Below the pieces are notes generated by a model, which was not told the DNA's origin, ran no database searches, and saw nothing but the letters and a program-made list of their open reading frames with translations. From NCBI GenBank assembly GCA_934277975.1, contig CAKQWE010000001.1:186001-250000 (forward strand): a DNA stretch of 64,000 nucleotides. The letters run 5' to 3'. This document shows, in pieces, positions 26,125 through 35,597 of this stretch (position 1 is the stretch's first letter; each line of letters starts with the position of its first letter). The DNA comes from an uncultured Spirochaetales bacterium (GTDB lineage: Bacteria > Spirochaetota > Spirochaetia > Sphaerochaetales > Sphaerochaetaceae). A program made the position numbers and the translations under genes.

Positions 26125-29082
26125 CTATCGAATCTTCTTTCGCTTCCATGACACAACGAAGCATAGTTCATAGTCATTCTTTGCAGCATACACATGCTCC
26201 TTCAGAGTATATGGGCCGCAGCTTCCTGTGCCAATGCCTTGCTGGAAAGCAGAAAGCGTAACGTATGTACCTGTACGGACCTCATCCTCCCTGTGCTTCA
26301 TCTTCGTTAGCTCCAAGTCGGAATAAGGTTTTACTCCAAGGTTGAACGGCTCGTTTACAGCATCGAACCTCACAACCAAGCTATCGTTCTCAAGCTCCAC
26401 CCATTGGGTGTCGCAGCGGTTGCCGCTCTCCTGAGGGCGTATATTTGGCTCCGTCATCTCGCACACACGTCCTGAATACTCGCCAATTGGGCTCTGCTCC
26501 TTCATGTCCAAATATGATTCCTTCTCCCTTCCGAACCAGCGAACAACATCGAAGGAAGAATCCAACTTGAAGGTCTTTCCAAACCTTGGAAGCCACCCAC
26601 GGGCGCTTACAGAATGAAGGAGGGATTTGACGTAGACTGCCTTCTCAAAACCGCAAGTCGGAGCGCAGCTTTGGCACTCATCCACGCACATGAACCTGTT
26701 GTCTGCAGCCATTATGTTGCTCATTATGACTAAACGACCATCATCAACGGCCTTTCTTTCAAAGACATCTTCCTTTTGGGAATACCATCTCTTCATTGGG
26801 TTTGGCCTGAACAAAGGCTTGTCGTTGTCCGTTGCAGCTCTGAACAGAATGGTGGAAGCTTCACCAATGAAGGACGGAATATCCACAACTGCAACTTCAA
26901 GGGGTTCAGGCGCAGGAAGGGACGGTTTTGAAATCTCTATCTGATCCGTCCCAACCAAGACACCGTTCCTATCATATGTATCGAACTTCACAAGACGTGC
27001 ATCGCTTGGCAAATCAAGACAAAATCCACTTCTTCCAAGGGGAGGAGCATCCACCAACACATCAAAGGAAGGTCCAAAATCCACGGAGACCGCAACCCTG
27101 AAATCCTTTCCGCAAGTGAACCCCGTCGTATTGAACACCTCAAAGCGAGGACCTTCTGAAGAACCAGAAGAATCTCCCAACAACGAGAACCTCAACGGCC
27201 TATAGGCATGGCGCACTATCCAAGCACCTGTGGAAGGAGTCCTGTCAGGATAGAATATGCCATCGACGCAGAAGTTCCCGTCATGGATCCACTCGCCATT
27301 GTCGCCACCATAGGCATAATGCGAGACACCCGCTGAATCAACATTCAACACAGCGTGGTCAACCATCTCCCACACACAGCCTCCCATGAGGCTTTCATGC
27401 GAGTATATCTCCTTCCAATAGCCTTCAATGTTGCCTGGCCCCACACCCATTGAATGTGCATACTCACATAGGAAATAAGGCCGGTCGTTGAACTCCTTTG
27501 CACGACTTGTCCCAGCCCCTGCGGCGGCAACATCCACAACGGGAGGGTACATTTGGCTTGCCACATCGTATGCCTTGCGCCTTGCATGGACGGCACTCTC
27601 ATAGTGGACGGGAAGCGAAGACACGCTCTTGAAATACTCGTACATTGCATAGGTGTTGCATCCGTCGCCGGACTCGTTTCCAAGGCTCCACATCACAACG
27701 GGCGTCGCAAGGAGCTTGTCCCGGTTGTAGTGTCTCACAGCCCTATCCACATAGCGGGTCTTCCACTTTGGGTCGTTGGATAGCCAGTTCATGGAAGGCG
27801 GCAGCTTTTGGACATACACCCCGTGGGTCTCCAGGTCAACTTCATCCACAACATACAGACCATACTGGGCTGCAAGCTCAATCAAAAGCGGGTCCGGCGC
27901 ATAGTGGGACGTCCTTATGGTGTCTATATTGAAGTCCTTGCAAAGCCTCACATCACGCTCTATCTCCTGAGGCGTCATCGTATAGCCGTTCACGGGATTG
28001 GTGTCGTGATGGTTCACACCCTTGAGCTTCACTGGCCTTCCATTCACAAGGAAAACCCTTCCCTTTATACTAATATCCTTGAATCCAACCTTCTGGTGCA
28101 CACATGCATCATTGGTTTCCACGAACAGGTCGTAGAGGTTGGGCTGCTCGGCGTTCCACTCCAAGACATCAAGGCCCTTGAAATCAAAGGAAAGGGTTCC
28201 TCCGCAGGAATCCCTACAAACCAACGTCCTCCTCAGACAAAGACCATGGCCTTCAATGGAGACCGTCACCTCAAGGGGCCCAGAGACCTCCACCAGAACC
28301 TTTGCGTCATAGAGGCCGTCATGCTTGGATGTTTCGAAATCAATATCCCAAATGTCTGATTCGTTTGATATTCTAAGCAGAACATCACGGAATATGCCAT
28401 TGTTTCTGAACATATCCTGGCATTCAAGATAGCTTCCATTGCACCATCTACGCACGAGGACAAGCATTTCATTGGAGCCTTCATGCACAAAAGAGGAGAC
28501 ATCGAACTCAGCTGTGTTGTGGGACTCCTCGGAATACCCTACGAACAAGCCGTTCACATAAAGCTCCATGCAGCTTGCAACGCCAAGGAAGGAAAGCACG
28601 TACTTTCTGGAAGCATCCTCAACCTCAAAGAACGTCCGGTATAGACCAACATGGTTCCACTCCCCCTTTGGGGCATACTTTATGCCGTCCAGGACGCTGA
28701 AATACCATCCAGCGGGCTTGTCCACAGGAACCTTTGGAGGTGCATACCTGAAAGGATATCGAAGGTTTATGTATGCAGGCTTTCCATAGCCTCTGAACTG
28801 CCAACAGGAAGGCACATCAATGGTGCCAAACCCAAGGGCATCGGGCTGTGAGGAATCGGTCTGGATGGAGGATGGCAAATCGTTTGGGTTGTCGTAGTAG
28901 ATGAAGTCCCAGGTACCGCTTAGGACCTTCACAAGAGGAGAGCTGTAGCGTTTTTCGACCAAAGGGCACGCCAAAGCCTGCTCGCGGGTTGGAAACGGCA
29001 CGAAGTAGCTTCGCGGAGGAAGCTTTCCAATCTCAAGTACGTTGAAATCCCCACACAGGTGTGCGTTCAGGTCGTAGCGCAT
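26125..29082 (-). CDS. Glycoside hydrolase family 2 beta-galactosidase (LacZ-like)
   Basis: The 985-residue protein has LacZ length and domain order: jelly-roll sugar-binding domain (IDVPSCWQFRGYGKPAYIN), immunoglobulin-like domain, TIM barrel with acid/base GNESG (near residue 466) and nucleophile CEYAHSMG (near residue 538), then the C-terminal beta-sandwich. NHHDTNPVNGYTMT and DEVDLETHG are active-site loops of the family. No signal peptide is seen, so it acts on imported galactosides. The ribosome site is weak, and an in-frame TTG precedes the ATG. It lies 15 bp after the NhaC gene and appears co-transcribed. Confidence 0.93.
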   Translation of the reverse strand: MRYDLNAHLCGDFNVLEIGKLPPRSYFVPFPTREQALACPLVEKRYSSPLVKVLSGTWDFIYYDNPNDLPSSIQTDSSQPDALGFGTIDVPSCWQFRGYGKPAYINLRYPFRYAPPKVPVDKPAGWYFSVLDGIKYAPKGEWNHVGLYRTFFEVEDASRKYVLSFLGVASCMELYVNGLFVGYSEESHNTAEFDVSSFVHEGSNEMLVLVRRWCNGSYLECQDMFRNNGIFRDVLLRISNESDIWDIDFETSKHDGLYDAKVLVEVSGPLEVTVSIEGHGLCLRRTLVCRDSCGGTLSFDFKGLDVLEWNAEQPNLYDLFVETNDACVHQKVGFKDISIKGRVFLVNGRPVKLKGVNHHDTNPVNGYTMTPQEIERDVRLCKDFNIDTIRTSHYAPDPLLIELAAQYGLYVVDEVDLETHGVYVQKLPPSMNWLSNDPKWKTRYVDRAVRHYNRDKLLATPVVMWSLGNESGDGCNTYAMYEYFKSVSSLPVHYESAVHARRKAYDVASQMYPPVVDVAAAGAGTSRAKEFNDRPYFLCEYAHSMGVGPGNIEGYWKEIYSHESLMGGCVWEMVDHAVLNVDSAGVSHYAYGGDNGEWIHDGNFCVDGIFYPDRTPSTGAWIVRHAYRPLRFSLLGDSSGSSEGPRFEVFNTTGFTCGKDFRVAVSVDFGPSFDVLVDAPPLGRSGFCLDLPSDARLVKFDTYDRNGVLVGTDQIEISKPSLPAPEPLEVAVVDIPSFIGEASTILFRAATDNDKPLFRPNPMKRWYSQKEDVFERKAVDDGRLVIMSNIMAADNRFMCVDECQSCAPTCGFEKAVYVKSLLHSVSARGWLPRFGKTFKLDSSFDVVRWFGREKESYLDMKEQSPIGEYSGRVCEMTEPNIRPQESGNRCDTQWVELENDSLVVRFDAVNEPFNLGVKPYSDLELTKMKHREDEVRTGTYVTLSAFQQGIGTGSCGPYTLKEHVYAAKNDYELCFVVSWKRKKIR

Positions 29083-29097
29083 CAAAGTCCCGTCCCG

Positions 29098-30606
29098 TTA
29101 GAAGATGAATCCAGCCACCAGATACATGAGCATCGTTATCACAGCCGCAAGTATTCCATATGGGGCCTGGGTTTTCGCATGGGCGAAGTTGTCGCATCCG
29201 GTTGCGGCGGAGGTGATCACGGTGGCATCGGAATAGAAGCACACATGGCTGCCGAAGACACCTGCGGATATGACGGCGCTGACTGCAAGGGCTACGTTTA
29301 CACCCATGTCCATTGCAAGTGGAATCACGATTGGAAGGGCTATGATGTACATGCCCCAGTTGGTGCCGGTGACGAATTCCGTGATCGAGAGGATTATGAA
29401 CACGACAAGAGGCATGAGCTGCGGAGTCATGAGCTTTTCTGCGGTGTGTATCATGTAGTACGTAAAGCCTATCTGCTCGTTCATGTCAGCAAAGAGGAAT
29501 GCAAGGATCATAAGGAGGATGGAGTTGAGCATGTTCTTGAGCCCGCCTATGAAGCACTCCCAGTATTCGCCGGCGGTCATCACTCCTTGGACGAGGTAGA
29601 GCACAAAGCAGACTGCAAGGGTGCAAAGGACACCAAGCTGCATGTCAAGGTCGCCTACGCTTCCGCTCTTGAACACGGGGACCATTGCAAAGAATATGAG
29701 CGAAAGAATTGGAATGAAGAAGTTGATGATCCTCGCATTCTCATGCTCAAGGATTGGCTTTCCTCCCCTTATGTCGACCTTCTCCGAACCCTCGGGAACG
29801 ATTGGCCCGCCGTTTGCAACGCGTTCGTAGGCCTTCTTCATTGGACCAAACGGCTTGATTATGTTGTAGATGAAGAACGGCACTATGAGGATTCCTATCC
29901 ATGCGTAGAAGTTGAAAGGAATGGTCTTGATGAAGTATGCAAGGCCCTCTCCGTGTGGAGCCCAGCCGTTTGCTTCAAGGAGCCTTCCACAGAAGACACC
30001 CCATGTAGAGATTGGAATGAGCACGCATGCAGGGGCTGCAGTGGAGTCCACAATGAACGAGAGGAACTCTCTGGGCTCCTTGTGCTTGTCGCAAAGGGGA
30101 GCCATGCAGGAACCAATCACGAGCGCATTGAGGTAGTCGTCAAGGAAAATGGCTATCCCAAGCACCCACGTCCACATGAGGACCGAGTTCTTGGTTTTGG
30201 CCTTCTTAGCGACCCACTCTCCAAACGCCCATGCGCCACCGGCCTTCTCCACCATGGCTATGATGCTGCCCATGAGTCCGCATACTATTATGAGCCATGC
30301 TATGTCCTCAGACATCATGACATCCAGGATTCCAGTGCTGAAACTGTCCACGGCATCACCAGGTCCTATCATTATGTAGCCCATGAGGGATGCAAGTATG
30401 AGGGCTTCGAATATCCTCTTTGTGAAGAAGATGTAGACGATGAGGAACACCGCCGGTATCACGGAGAAGATTCCGTATGAAGATGCGCTCTTGTAGGACT
30501 GCGGGATTAGGTTTGCAATCAGAAACGAAAAGGCTATCACCAACACTGCAGCGATTATAGCCCGCCTGGAACTCCATCTAGAATCATCCTTCACTAGCTT
30601 TGACAT
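29098..30606 (-). CDS. NhaC-family Na+/H+ antiporter
   Basis: The 502-residue protein has about 11-12 membrane segments and the conserved NhaC core: FLDDYLNALVIGSCMAPLCDKHKEPREFLSFIVDSTAAPACVLIPISTW (in segments near residues 130-180) and the second repeat GTNWGMYIIALPIVIPLA with FGSHVCFYSDATVITSAATGC. It exchanges Na+ for H+ or a related cation/metabolite pair. The start at 30606 is chosen for AAGGAGAGG upstream. Placement as first gene before a beta-galactosidase suggests disposal of Na+ that enters with a Na+-coupled galactoside, which is an inference. Confidence 0.88.
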   Translation of the reverse strand: MSKLVKDDSRWSSRRAIIAAVLVIAFSFLIANLIPQSYKSASSYGIFSVIPAVFLIVYIFFTKRIFEALILASLMGYIMIGPGDAVDSFSTGILDVMMSEDIAWLIIVCGLMGSIIAMVEKAGGAWAFGEWVAKKAKTKNSVLMWTWVLGIAIFLDDYLNALVIGSCMAPLCDKHKEPREFLSFIVDSTAAPACVLIPISTWGVFCGRLLEANGWAPHGEGLAYFIKTIPFNFYAWIGILIVPFFIYNIIKPFGPMKKAYERVANGGPIVPEGSEKVDIRGGKPILEHENARIINFFIPILSLIFFAMVPVFKSGSVGDLDMQLGVLCTLAVCFVLYLVQGVMTAGEYWECFIGGLKNMLNSILLMILAFLFADMNEQIGFTYYMIHTAEKLMTPQLMPLVVFIILSITEFVTGTNWGMYIIALPIVIPLAMDMGVNVALAVSAVISAGVFGSHVCFYSDATVITSAATGCDNFAHAKTQAPYGILAAVITMLMYLVAGFIF

Positions 30607-30759
30607 ATGACTTCCCTCTCCTTTTCGTTCCATGTTGTTCGATATGAAACAGCAACATCCACTGTAGGTCTTTTTTCCATTGAGCGCAAGGAGTAATATC
30701 AAGTTTTTTGACGAATCGAACCGTCTTTTGCAAATGCAATCCTACATGCAATCTCCCAA

Positions 30760-30793
30760 TTGAAAATGCAACATTCTTCTGCAATAATGTTGC
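30760..30793 (+). promoter_or_regulatory. thyA promoter with overlapping inverted repeat
   Basis: TTGAAA (30760-30765) and AATAAT (30783-30788) are 17 bp apart. GCAACAT (30768-30774) and ATGTTGC (30787-30793) form an inverted repeat across the spacer and -10 box, so a repressor site is possible. The likely transcript start is about 30795. Confidence 0.6.
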
Positions 30794-30832
30794 GTGAAAC
30801 GCAATCCCCCACAGCCACAAAGGAGTCTGGAC

Positions 30833-31663
30833 ATGAGCAGAGCGGACGACATATTCAAGGAAAACGTAAGGGACATACTTGAAAACGGGTTTTCAGACGA
30901 AGATCTGGATGTTCGACCCCACTGGGCGGACGGCACTCCTGCACACACGATAAAGAGGTTCTGCATCGTCAACCGCTACGACCTAAGGCAGGAATTCCCA
31001 ATCATGACCCTGCGTAGGACGTACATGAAATCAGCCATAGACGAGCTCCTATGGATATGGCAGAAGAAGTCCAACAACATCAAGGACCTCAAATCGCATA
31101 TCTGGGACAGTTGGGCGGATGCGGCCGGCTCAATAGGCAAGGCGTACGGCTACCAGCTTGGAGTCAAGCACAGGTATCCAGAGGGTGAATTCGACCAAGT
31201 GGACAGGGTCCTCTATGACTTGAAGCACAACCCCCAGAGCCGCAGGATACTTACCAACATCTACAACCACCACGACCTAAGCGAAATGGGACTGTACCCT
31301 TGTGCCTACTCAATGACGTTCAACGTAAGCGGCAACGTACTGAATGGAATCCTCAACCAGCGCTCGCAGGACATGCTCACGGCGAACAACTGGAATGTGG
31401 TGCAGTACAGCATACTCCTTCTCATGATGGCGCAGGTAAGCGGCCTCGTCGCAGGGGAACTTGTGCATGTCATTGCAGATGCACATATCTATGACAGACA
31501 TATTCCAATAATCAAGGAAATGTTGGATAATCAATCCTTCACCGCTCCAGAACTTGTGGTGAACACAGGGATCACGAACTTCTACGACTTCACTCCAGAC
31601 GACTTCAAACTGGAGGGCTACGAGTACTGCAAGAAGAAATACGATATCCCAGTTGCCATCTAA
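30833..31663 (+). CDS. thyA: Thymidylate synthase (ThyA)
   Basis: The 276-residue protein has the ThyA active site: catalytic Cys157 in GLYPCAYSM, the phosphate-binding SRR (residues 136-138) and QRSQDMLTANNWNVVQY with the nucleotide-contacting Asn. It methylates dUMP to dTMP using methylene-tetrahydrofolate and produces dihydrofolate. The CAY context instead of CHT resembles Bacillus-type ThyA. AAGGAG is 7 nt before the ATG at 30833, and a longer frame upstream has no such site. It heads an operon whose second gene regenerates the folate. Confidence 0.95.
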   Translation: MSRADDIFKENVRDILENGFSDEDLDVRPHWADGTPAHTIKRFCIVNRYDLRQEFPIMTLRRTYMKSAIDELLWIWQKKSNNIKDLKSHIWDSWADAAGSIGKAYGYQLGVKHRYPEGEFDQVDRVLYDLKHNPQSRRILTNIYNHHDLSEMGLYPCAYSMTFNVSGNVLNGILNQRSQDMLTANNWNVVQYSILLLMMAQVSGLVAGELVHVIADAHIYDRHIPIIKEMLDNQSFTAPELVVNTGITNFYDFTPDDFKLEGYEYCKKKYDIPVAI

Positions 31664-31691
31664 TGTGGCATAAAACGACAGGAGACATACA

Positions 31692-32219
31692 ATGCAGGCC
31701 ATACTTCACTGCGACAGGAAATGGGGCATAGGCAAGGCAAACGACCTTATGTTCAAGCTTCCAAAGGACATGAAATACTTCAGGGAGAAGACTACGGGCA
31801 AGGTTGTCGTAATGGGATCCAACACCCTTCGGTCCTTTCCAAACGGAAAACCCCTCAAGAACAGGACGAACATAGTCCTTTGGCCGGGCGGAGACCACAA
31901 GAGGGCCAAGAACGACGGTTTCATAATGGTGGAGACCTTGGATGAACTGTTTTCAAGGATATCGGCCTATCCAAGCGATGACGTCTTCGTGATAGGAGGT
32001 GCCATGATGTACCACACACTGCTGCCCTACTGCGACAAGGTGCTGCTTACCAAAGTGGATGCAGACGGCGGGGCGCAGGTGTTCTTCGACAACCTGGACG
32101 AGATACCAAACTGGAAGCAGACATGGGAGTCTGAAGCAATGGATGACAACGGCTACCAAACAAGGTTCACGGTGTATGAGAATTCCAGCCCGCTGCGAAT
32201 GGAGGTCTCAAATGGGTGA
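31692..32219 (+). CDS. folA: Dihydrofolate reductase
   Basis: The 175-residue protein has the DHFR N-terminus (AILHCDRKWGIGKANDLMFKLPKDMKYF, in parts), with the catalytic acidic residue in LPKD. It also has VVVMGSNTLRSF (NADPH/folate loop) and VFVIGGAMMYHTLLPYCDKVLLTKV. It reduces the dihydrofolate made by ThyA. AGGAG precedes the ATG by 8 nt. Its last eight bases overlap the next gene, so the pair is translationally coupled. Confidence 0.95.
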   Translation: MQAILHCDRKWGIGKANDLMFKLPKDMKYFREKTTGKVVVMGSNTLRSFPNGKPLKNRTNIVLWPGGDHKRAKNDGFIMVETLDELFSRISAYPSDDVFVIGGAMMYHTLLPYCDKVLLTKVDADGGAQVFFDNLDEIPNWKQTWESEAMDDNGYQTRFTVYENSSPLRMEVSNG

Positions 32220-33225
32220 TTTGTCAAAGCTGTTCGAGAACGCACTTTTGGAAATCAAGTCTGCACGACGCATCATAATCCACCGCCACACAAGACCTGA
32301 CGGCGATGCATACGGCAGCCAACTTGGACTATACCTGCTCGTAAAGGCCAACTACCCTGACAAGGAAGTCTACATGGTGGGCGATGCCAACGAAAGGCTT
32401 TCCTTCATGCTGGAAGGCCGCACCATGGACGACATCCCATCCTCTTTCTATACCGATTCCCTTGCTGTCATCATGGACACGTCCGCACCTGCACTCATAA
32501 GCGACGACCGATGGACCTTGGCAGGCCGCACCCTTAGGTTCGACCACCACCTGTTTCTAGGCAGGATTGCTGATGTCGAAGTCATAGATTCATCCTTCGA
32601 AAGCTGCTGTGGTATCCTTGCATCATTTGCAAAGGAATGCAGTCTCGATGTCCCAGATGATGCAGCACAGGCAATTTTTACAGGCATAGTCACGGATTCA
32701 GGCCGTTTCAGATACGATGCCGTCAATGCTCGTACATTCGAACTTGCAGCGTTTCTGATGCAGCGCAACATAGACACCTCATCCATATATAGAAGTCTAT
32801 ACACCGACGATCTGTCGTTTGTGAAACTGCGCGCAAAATTCGCACTTAGGATAAAGACGACGGAGCACAACGTAGCCTACACATACACCACAAAGGAGGA
32901 GCTTCTTGAGGATGGCATAGACGCACCAACGGCAGCAAGGGCGTTTGTGAACGTCATGGGAGACATAAAAGGAGTTGACATATGGGTTGCGTTCGCTGAG
33001 GGTGACGATGGCATAGCGTGTGAGCTACGGGCTGCGAACTGCAACATAAACCCCATAGCAGTCAAGTACGGAGGGGGTGGACACGCAAAGGCAAGTGGTG
33101 CTACAGTCAACACCCATTCCTTGGCAATGGACATGCTCAAGGACCTTGATGGCATGGCAGCAGGTCTTATTGCTGAAGATTCGGGAAAGCAGAGCGAAGA
33201 AAGCAACATTATGGAGACGAAATGA
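32212..33225 (+). CDS. DHH/DHHA1 phosphoesterase, NrnA-like (nanoRNase / pAp phosphatase), first copy
   Basis: The 337-residue protein shows the DHH catalytic set: RHTRPDGDAYGSQLGL (motif I variant), IMDTSAP, FDHHLF, IVTDSGRFRYD, and a DHHA1 domain ending in GGGHAKASGATV. NrnA-type enzymes degrade 2-5-nt RNA to mononucleotides and dephosphorylate pAp to AMP. GGAGG sits 10 nt before the ATG inside the folA end. Motif I has RHTRPDGDA where many have DHxNPDGDA. It is followed, with an ATGA overlap, by a second copy about half identical by eye. Confidence 0.85.
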   Translation: MGDLSKLFENALLEIKSARRIIIHRHTRPDGDAYGSQLGLYLLVKANYPDKEVYMVGDANERLSFMLEGRTMDDIPSSFYTDSLAVIMDTSAPALISDDRWTLAGRTLRFDHHLFLGRIADVEVIDSSFESCCGILASFAKECSLDVPDDAAQAIFTGIVTDSGRFRYDAVNARTFELAAFLMQRNIDTSSIYRSLYTDDLSFVKLRAKFALRIKTTEHNVAYTYTTKEELLEDGIDAPTAARAFVNVMGDIKGVDIWVAFAEGDDGIACELRAANCNINPIAVKYGGGGHAKASGATVNTHSLAMDMLKDLDGMAAGLIAEDSGKQSEESNIMETK

Positions 33226-34205
33226 CAGGATACGAAGCCAAGAAAGCCGTTTTGGAAAAGATAAGGAAGTACGACAGAATCATCATATCCCGCCACACGA
33301 GGCCGGATGGAGATGCAATAGGCTCCACAAAGGGGCTGTGCGAATCATTGCGCCTGTCGTTCCCGGAAAAGGATGTACGAGTAATAAACGACGACTACTC
33401 GGAGCATCTTGCATTCCTAGGGGGTGAGGATGCCCCCGTAGACGATGCTTTCTATGCTTCAGCCCTTGCAGTGGTTCTGGATACCGCCACCTTGGACAGA
33501 GTCTCAAACAAGAAGATTTCCTTGGCAAAGGAGATCGTAAAGATAGACCACCACATAGAGGTAGCACCATACGGAGACATCTCTTGGGTTGAGGATAATA
33601 GGTCATCCGTATGCGAAATGGTTGCAGATTTCATAAAGACCTTCGACAGCGAGCTCAAATGCAACAAGGATGTTGCAACATTGGTGTTCGCCGGCATGGT
33701 GACGGACTCGGGTCGTTTCCAGTACGCAGAGACAAGCGGTGAAACGCTGCGCCTTGCAGGATACCTGCTGGACTTTGGAATAGACACCACCTCCTTGTAT
33801 GCACATCTATATCTTGAAGACTTTGGATTCCAGAAGTTCAAGGCAAGCGTCATAGAGAACATGGAAATAACGCCAAACGGCGTTGCGTACACCTACGTAA
33901 GCCAGGAAATGCAGAAGCAGTTCGCACTCACAGGAGAACAGGCAAGCTGCAGCGTAGGTTTCATGGACAAGATAAAGGGCAGCCTAATTTGGCTTGCATT
34001 CATAGAGAATACAGACGGTTCCACAAGGGTTCGCCTTAGATCCCGCTTCGTCACAGTGAACCAACTGGCGGAGAAATACCACGGAGGAGGACATGCCTTC
34101 GCTTCAGGAGCCACAGTCTATAGCACTGAGGAAATGAAGGCCCTCATTGACGATGCAGACTCTCTGCTTGGGATCTACAAATCAAACAACGGAGGATGGC
34201 TATGA
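33222..34205 (+). CDS. DHH/DHHA1 phosphoesterase, NrnA-like, second copy
   Basis: The 327-residue protein is a tandem paralogue of the preceding gene, with RHTRPDGDAIGSTKGL, VLDTATLD, IDHHIE, MVTDSGRFQYAE and GGGHAFASGATV all intact, so both copies look catalytically competent. Overlapping starts and stops on both sides (ATGA) tie it to the thyA-surE operon. Two adjacent NrnA paralogues may split duties between nanoRNA decay and pAp removal, which is an inference. Confidence 0.85.
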   Translation: MTGYEAKKAVLEKIRKYDRIIISRHTRPDGDAIGSTKGLCESLRLSFPEKDVRVINDDYSEHLAFLGGEDAPVDDAFYASALAVVLDTATLDRVSNKKISLAKEIVKIDHHIEVAPYGDISWVEDNRSSVCEMVADFIKTFDSELKCNKDVATLVFAGMVTDSGRFQYAETSGETLRLAGYLLDFGIDTTSLYAHLYLEDFGFQKFKASVIENMEITPNGVAYTYVSQEMQKQFALTGEQASCSVGFMDKIKGSLIWLAFIENTDGSTRVRLRSRFVTVNQLAEKYHGGGHAFASGATVYSTEEMKALIDDADSLLGIYKSNNGGWL

Positions 34206-34933
34206 GAATTCTTATAACCAACGATGACGGATACAACTCTGAAGGACTCAGAATCCTTGCATCATGGGCAAGAAAGCTTGGACACGTTACGGTCGCAGCT
34301 CCAAAGAACGAGCAGAGCGGCAAGAGCCACGGCATAGAGATACACAAGCCATACGAAGCAAAGAAGGTCGAAATGCTGGAAGGTATAGACTGGTACTACG
34401 TTGACTCATCCCCTGCCGACTGCATACGCTTTGGCTTCAACGGCCTCAAGCAGAGCTATGATATGGTGTTCTCCGGTATCAACCGCGGCCTCAACCTAGG
34501 CGAGGACATAGCCTATTCAGGCACAGACGGTGCAATCTTCGAAGCAGCCTACATGGGATGCCGTGCAATAGCGTTCTCCACCGTCCCAGAGTCGTTCGAT
34601 GGCGCCCAGGCGCACTTGGATAGAGTCTATGACTTCATTGTGGACAACAGGCTCTTTGACTACAACCTCATCTACAACGTGAACTTTCCTCTCGTTCCAC
34701 ATGATGAAATCCTGGTGACCCGTCAGGGTGGCCCGTTCTACAAAGACCGCTTCCACTATCTTGGCAACGACATCTATCAGGTGGAGGGATACTCCGTCTA
34801 TGCAGGGGCGCAGAACTATTCGGACGACCTCGATGCAACCCTCAACGGCTACATCTCAATAACTCCACTATGCAACGTGCGCACCGCCGAGAAGGCCTAC
34901 GAGCAGATCAAGCACCTGAACCCGCTGGCATAA
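34202..34933 (+). CDS. surE: 5'/3'-nucleotidase SurE
   Basis: The 243-residue protein begins MRILITNDDGYNSEGL, the SurE metal-binding motif (Asp8, Asp9). It continues with VAAPKNEQSGKSHGIE, VDSSPADCIRFG and SGINRGLNLGEDIAYSGTDGAIFEAAYMG, all family hallmarks. It dephosphorylates nucleoside monophosphates. The second ATG (34202) is taken as start because GGAGG (34191-34195) directly abuts the first one. It ends the nucleotide operon. A CCCGC/GCGGG hairpin follows the stop. Confidence 0.95.
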   Translation: MRILITNDDGYNSEGLRILASWARKLGHVTVAAPKNEQSGKSHGIEIHKPYEAKKVEMLEGIDWYYVDSSPADCIRFGFNGLKQSYDMVFSGINRGLNLGEDIAYSGTDGAIFEAAYMGCRAIAFSTVPESFDGAQAHLDRVYDFIVDNRLFDYNLIYNVNFPLVPHDEILVTRQGGPFYKDRFHYLGNDIYQVEGYSVYAGAQNYSDDLDATLNGYISITPLCNVRTAEKAYEQIKHLNPLA

Positions 34934-34955
34934 GCTCATGCGGGCGTATGTAGGC

Positions 34956-35489
34956 CTAATGGCTGCCGTATTCTGATTCAGGTTCGGCAGCCATCATTAT
35001 ATTGTCATCTTCACTTGTTTTATAGACAGTTGATGCATTTGGATGGTCCTTTGCCCAAACTCTGGATTCCACTTCACATTTCAGAAATAGATTGTAGCGT
35101 CCATCCTTCTTTATTGGGTGCAGCTTTCCCCTTCTTACAAGGTCGTCTATGTTCTGCTTGGAGCACTTGAGGATACTTGAAGCTTCATGTGTCGATATGA
35201 GATTGTTCTCCGCAAATGCCCTGAAATCCTCAAGCTTCAAAGGAACATCAACTCCGTTCTGGCAAAGCTCCCCTTCGCTGCAATCCAAATTCTCGTTCCA
35301 GCTTATGCCATATCCTCCAGTCTCAACTTTGAGATTCTTGAACAAATCTTCATCTTCAAGAGCCTTGTACTCCGGCCATTTGGCATATAAGCCCTTCACA
35401 TCGAACTTCTTAACTTTGCCGTCCTCGAAGAAAACAAGCACTTCCTGTTCTGCAAGAGGTACGGCATCAACAACCTTTATAGAAAGCAT
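34956..35489 (-). CDS. DUF2442-type protein with C-terminal helix-turn-helix
   Basis: The 177-residue protein starts with a DUF2442-like domain (KVVDAVPLAEQEVLVFFEDGKVKKFDVKGLYAKWPEYKAL, in parts). A MerR/excisionase-style helix-turn-helix follows (LISTHEASSILKCSKQNIDDLVRRGKLHPIKKDGRY, residues about 97-132). DUF2442 proteins are often found in toxin-antitoxin-like or mobile contexts, but no partner gene is adjacent. AGGAG is 5 nt before the ATG. It is divergent from the type III restriction-modification genes and could act as their regulator, a guess based only on position. Confidence 0.6.
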   Translation of the reverse strand: MLSIKVVDAVPLAEQEVLVFFEDGKVKKFDVKGLYAKWPEYKALEDEDLFKNLKVETGGYGISWNENLDCSEGELCQNGVDVPLKLEDFRAFAENNLISTHEASSILKCSKQNIDDLVRRGKLHPIKKDGRYNLFLKCEVESRVWAKDHPNASTVYKTSEDDNIMMAAEPESEYGSH

Positions 35490-35545
35490 AACGACTCCTG
35501 CCTGGTAGCTTCCTATGTTACTTGGCGAAAGTCAAGTATTTTGTC

Positions 35546-35575
35546 TTTTCAGTTAAGCCAAAAACATTGTATAAT
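35546..35575 (+). promoter_or_regulatory. Promoter of the type III restriction-modification operon
   Basis: A consensus TATAAT lies at 35570-35575, preceded at 18 bp by a weak TTTTCA (35546-35551). It lies 23 bp before the mod start. Confidence 0.5.
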
Positions 35576-35597
35576 GACAAGGGAAAGGAGAACTCCA

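Noticed and set aside
29059..30480. A 473-codon open frame opposite the nhaC gene.
   Set aside because: It is rich in His, Glu and Cys with no family pattern, has no ribosome site, and mirrors the codon bias of the well-supported antiporter.
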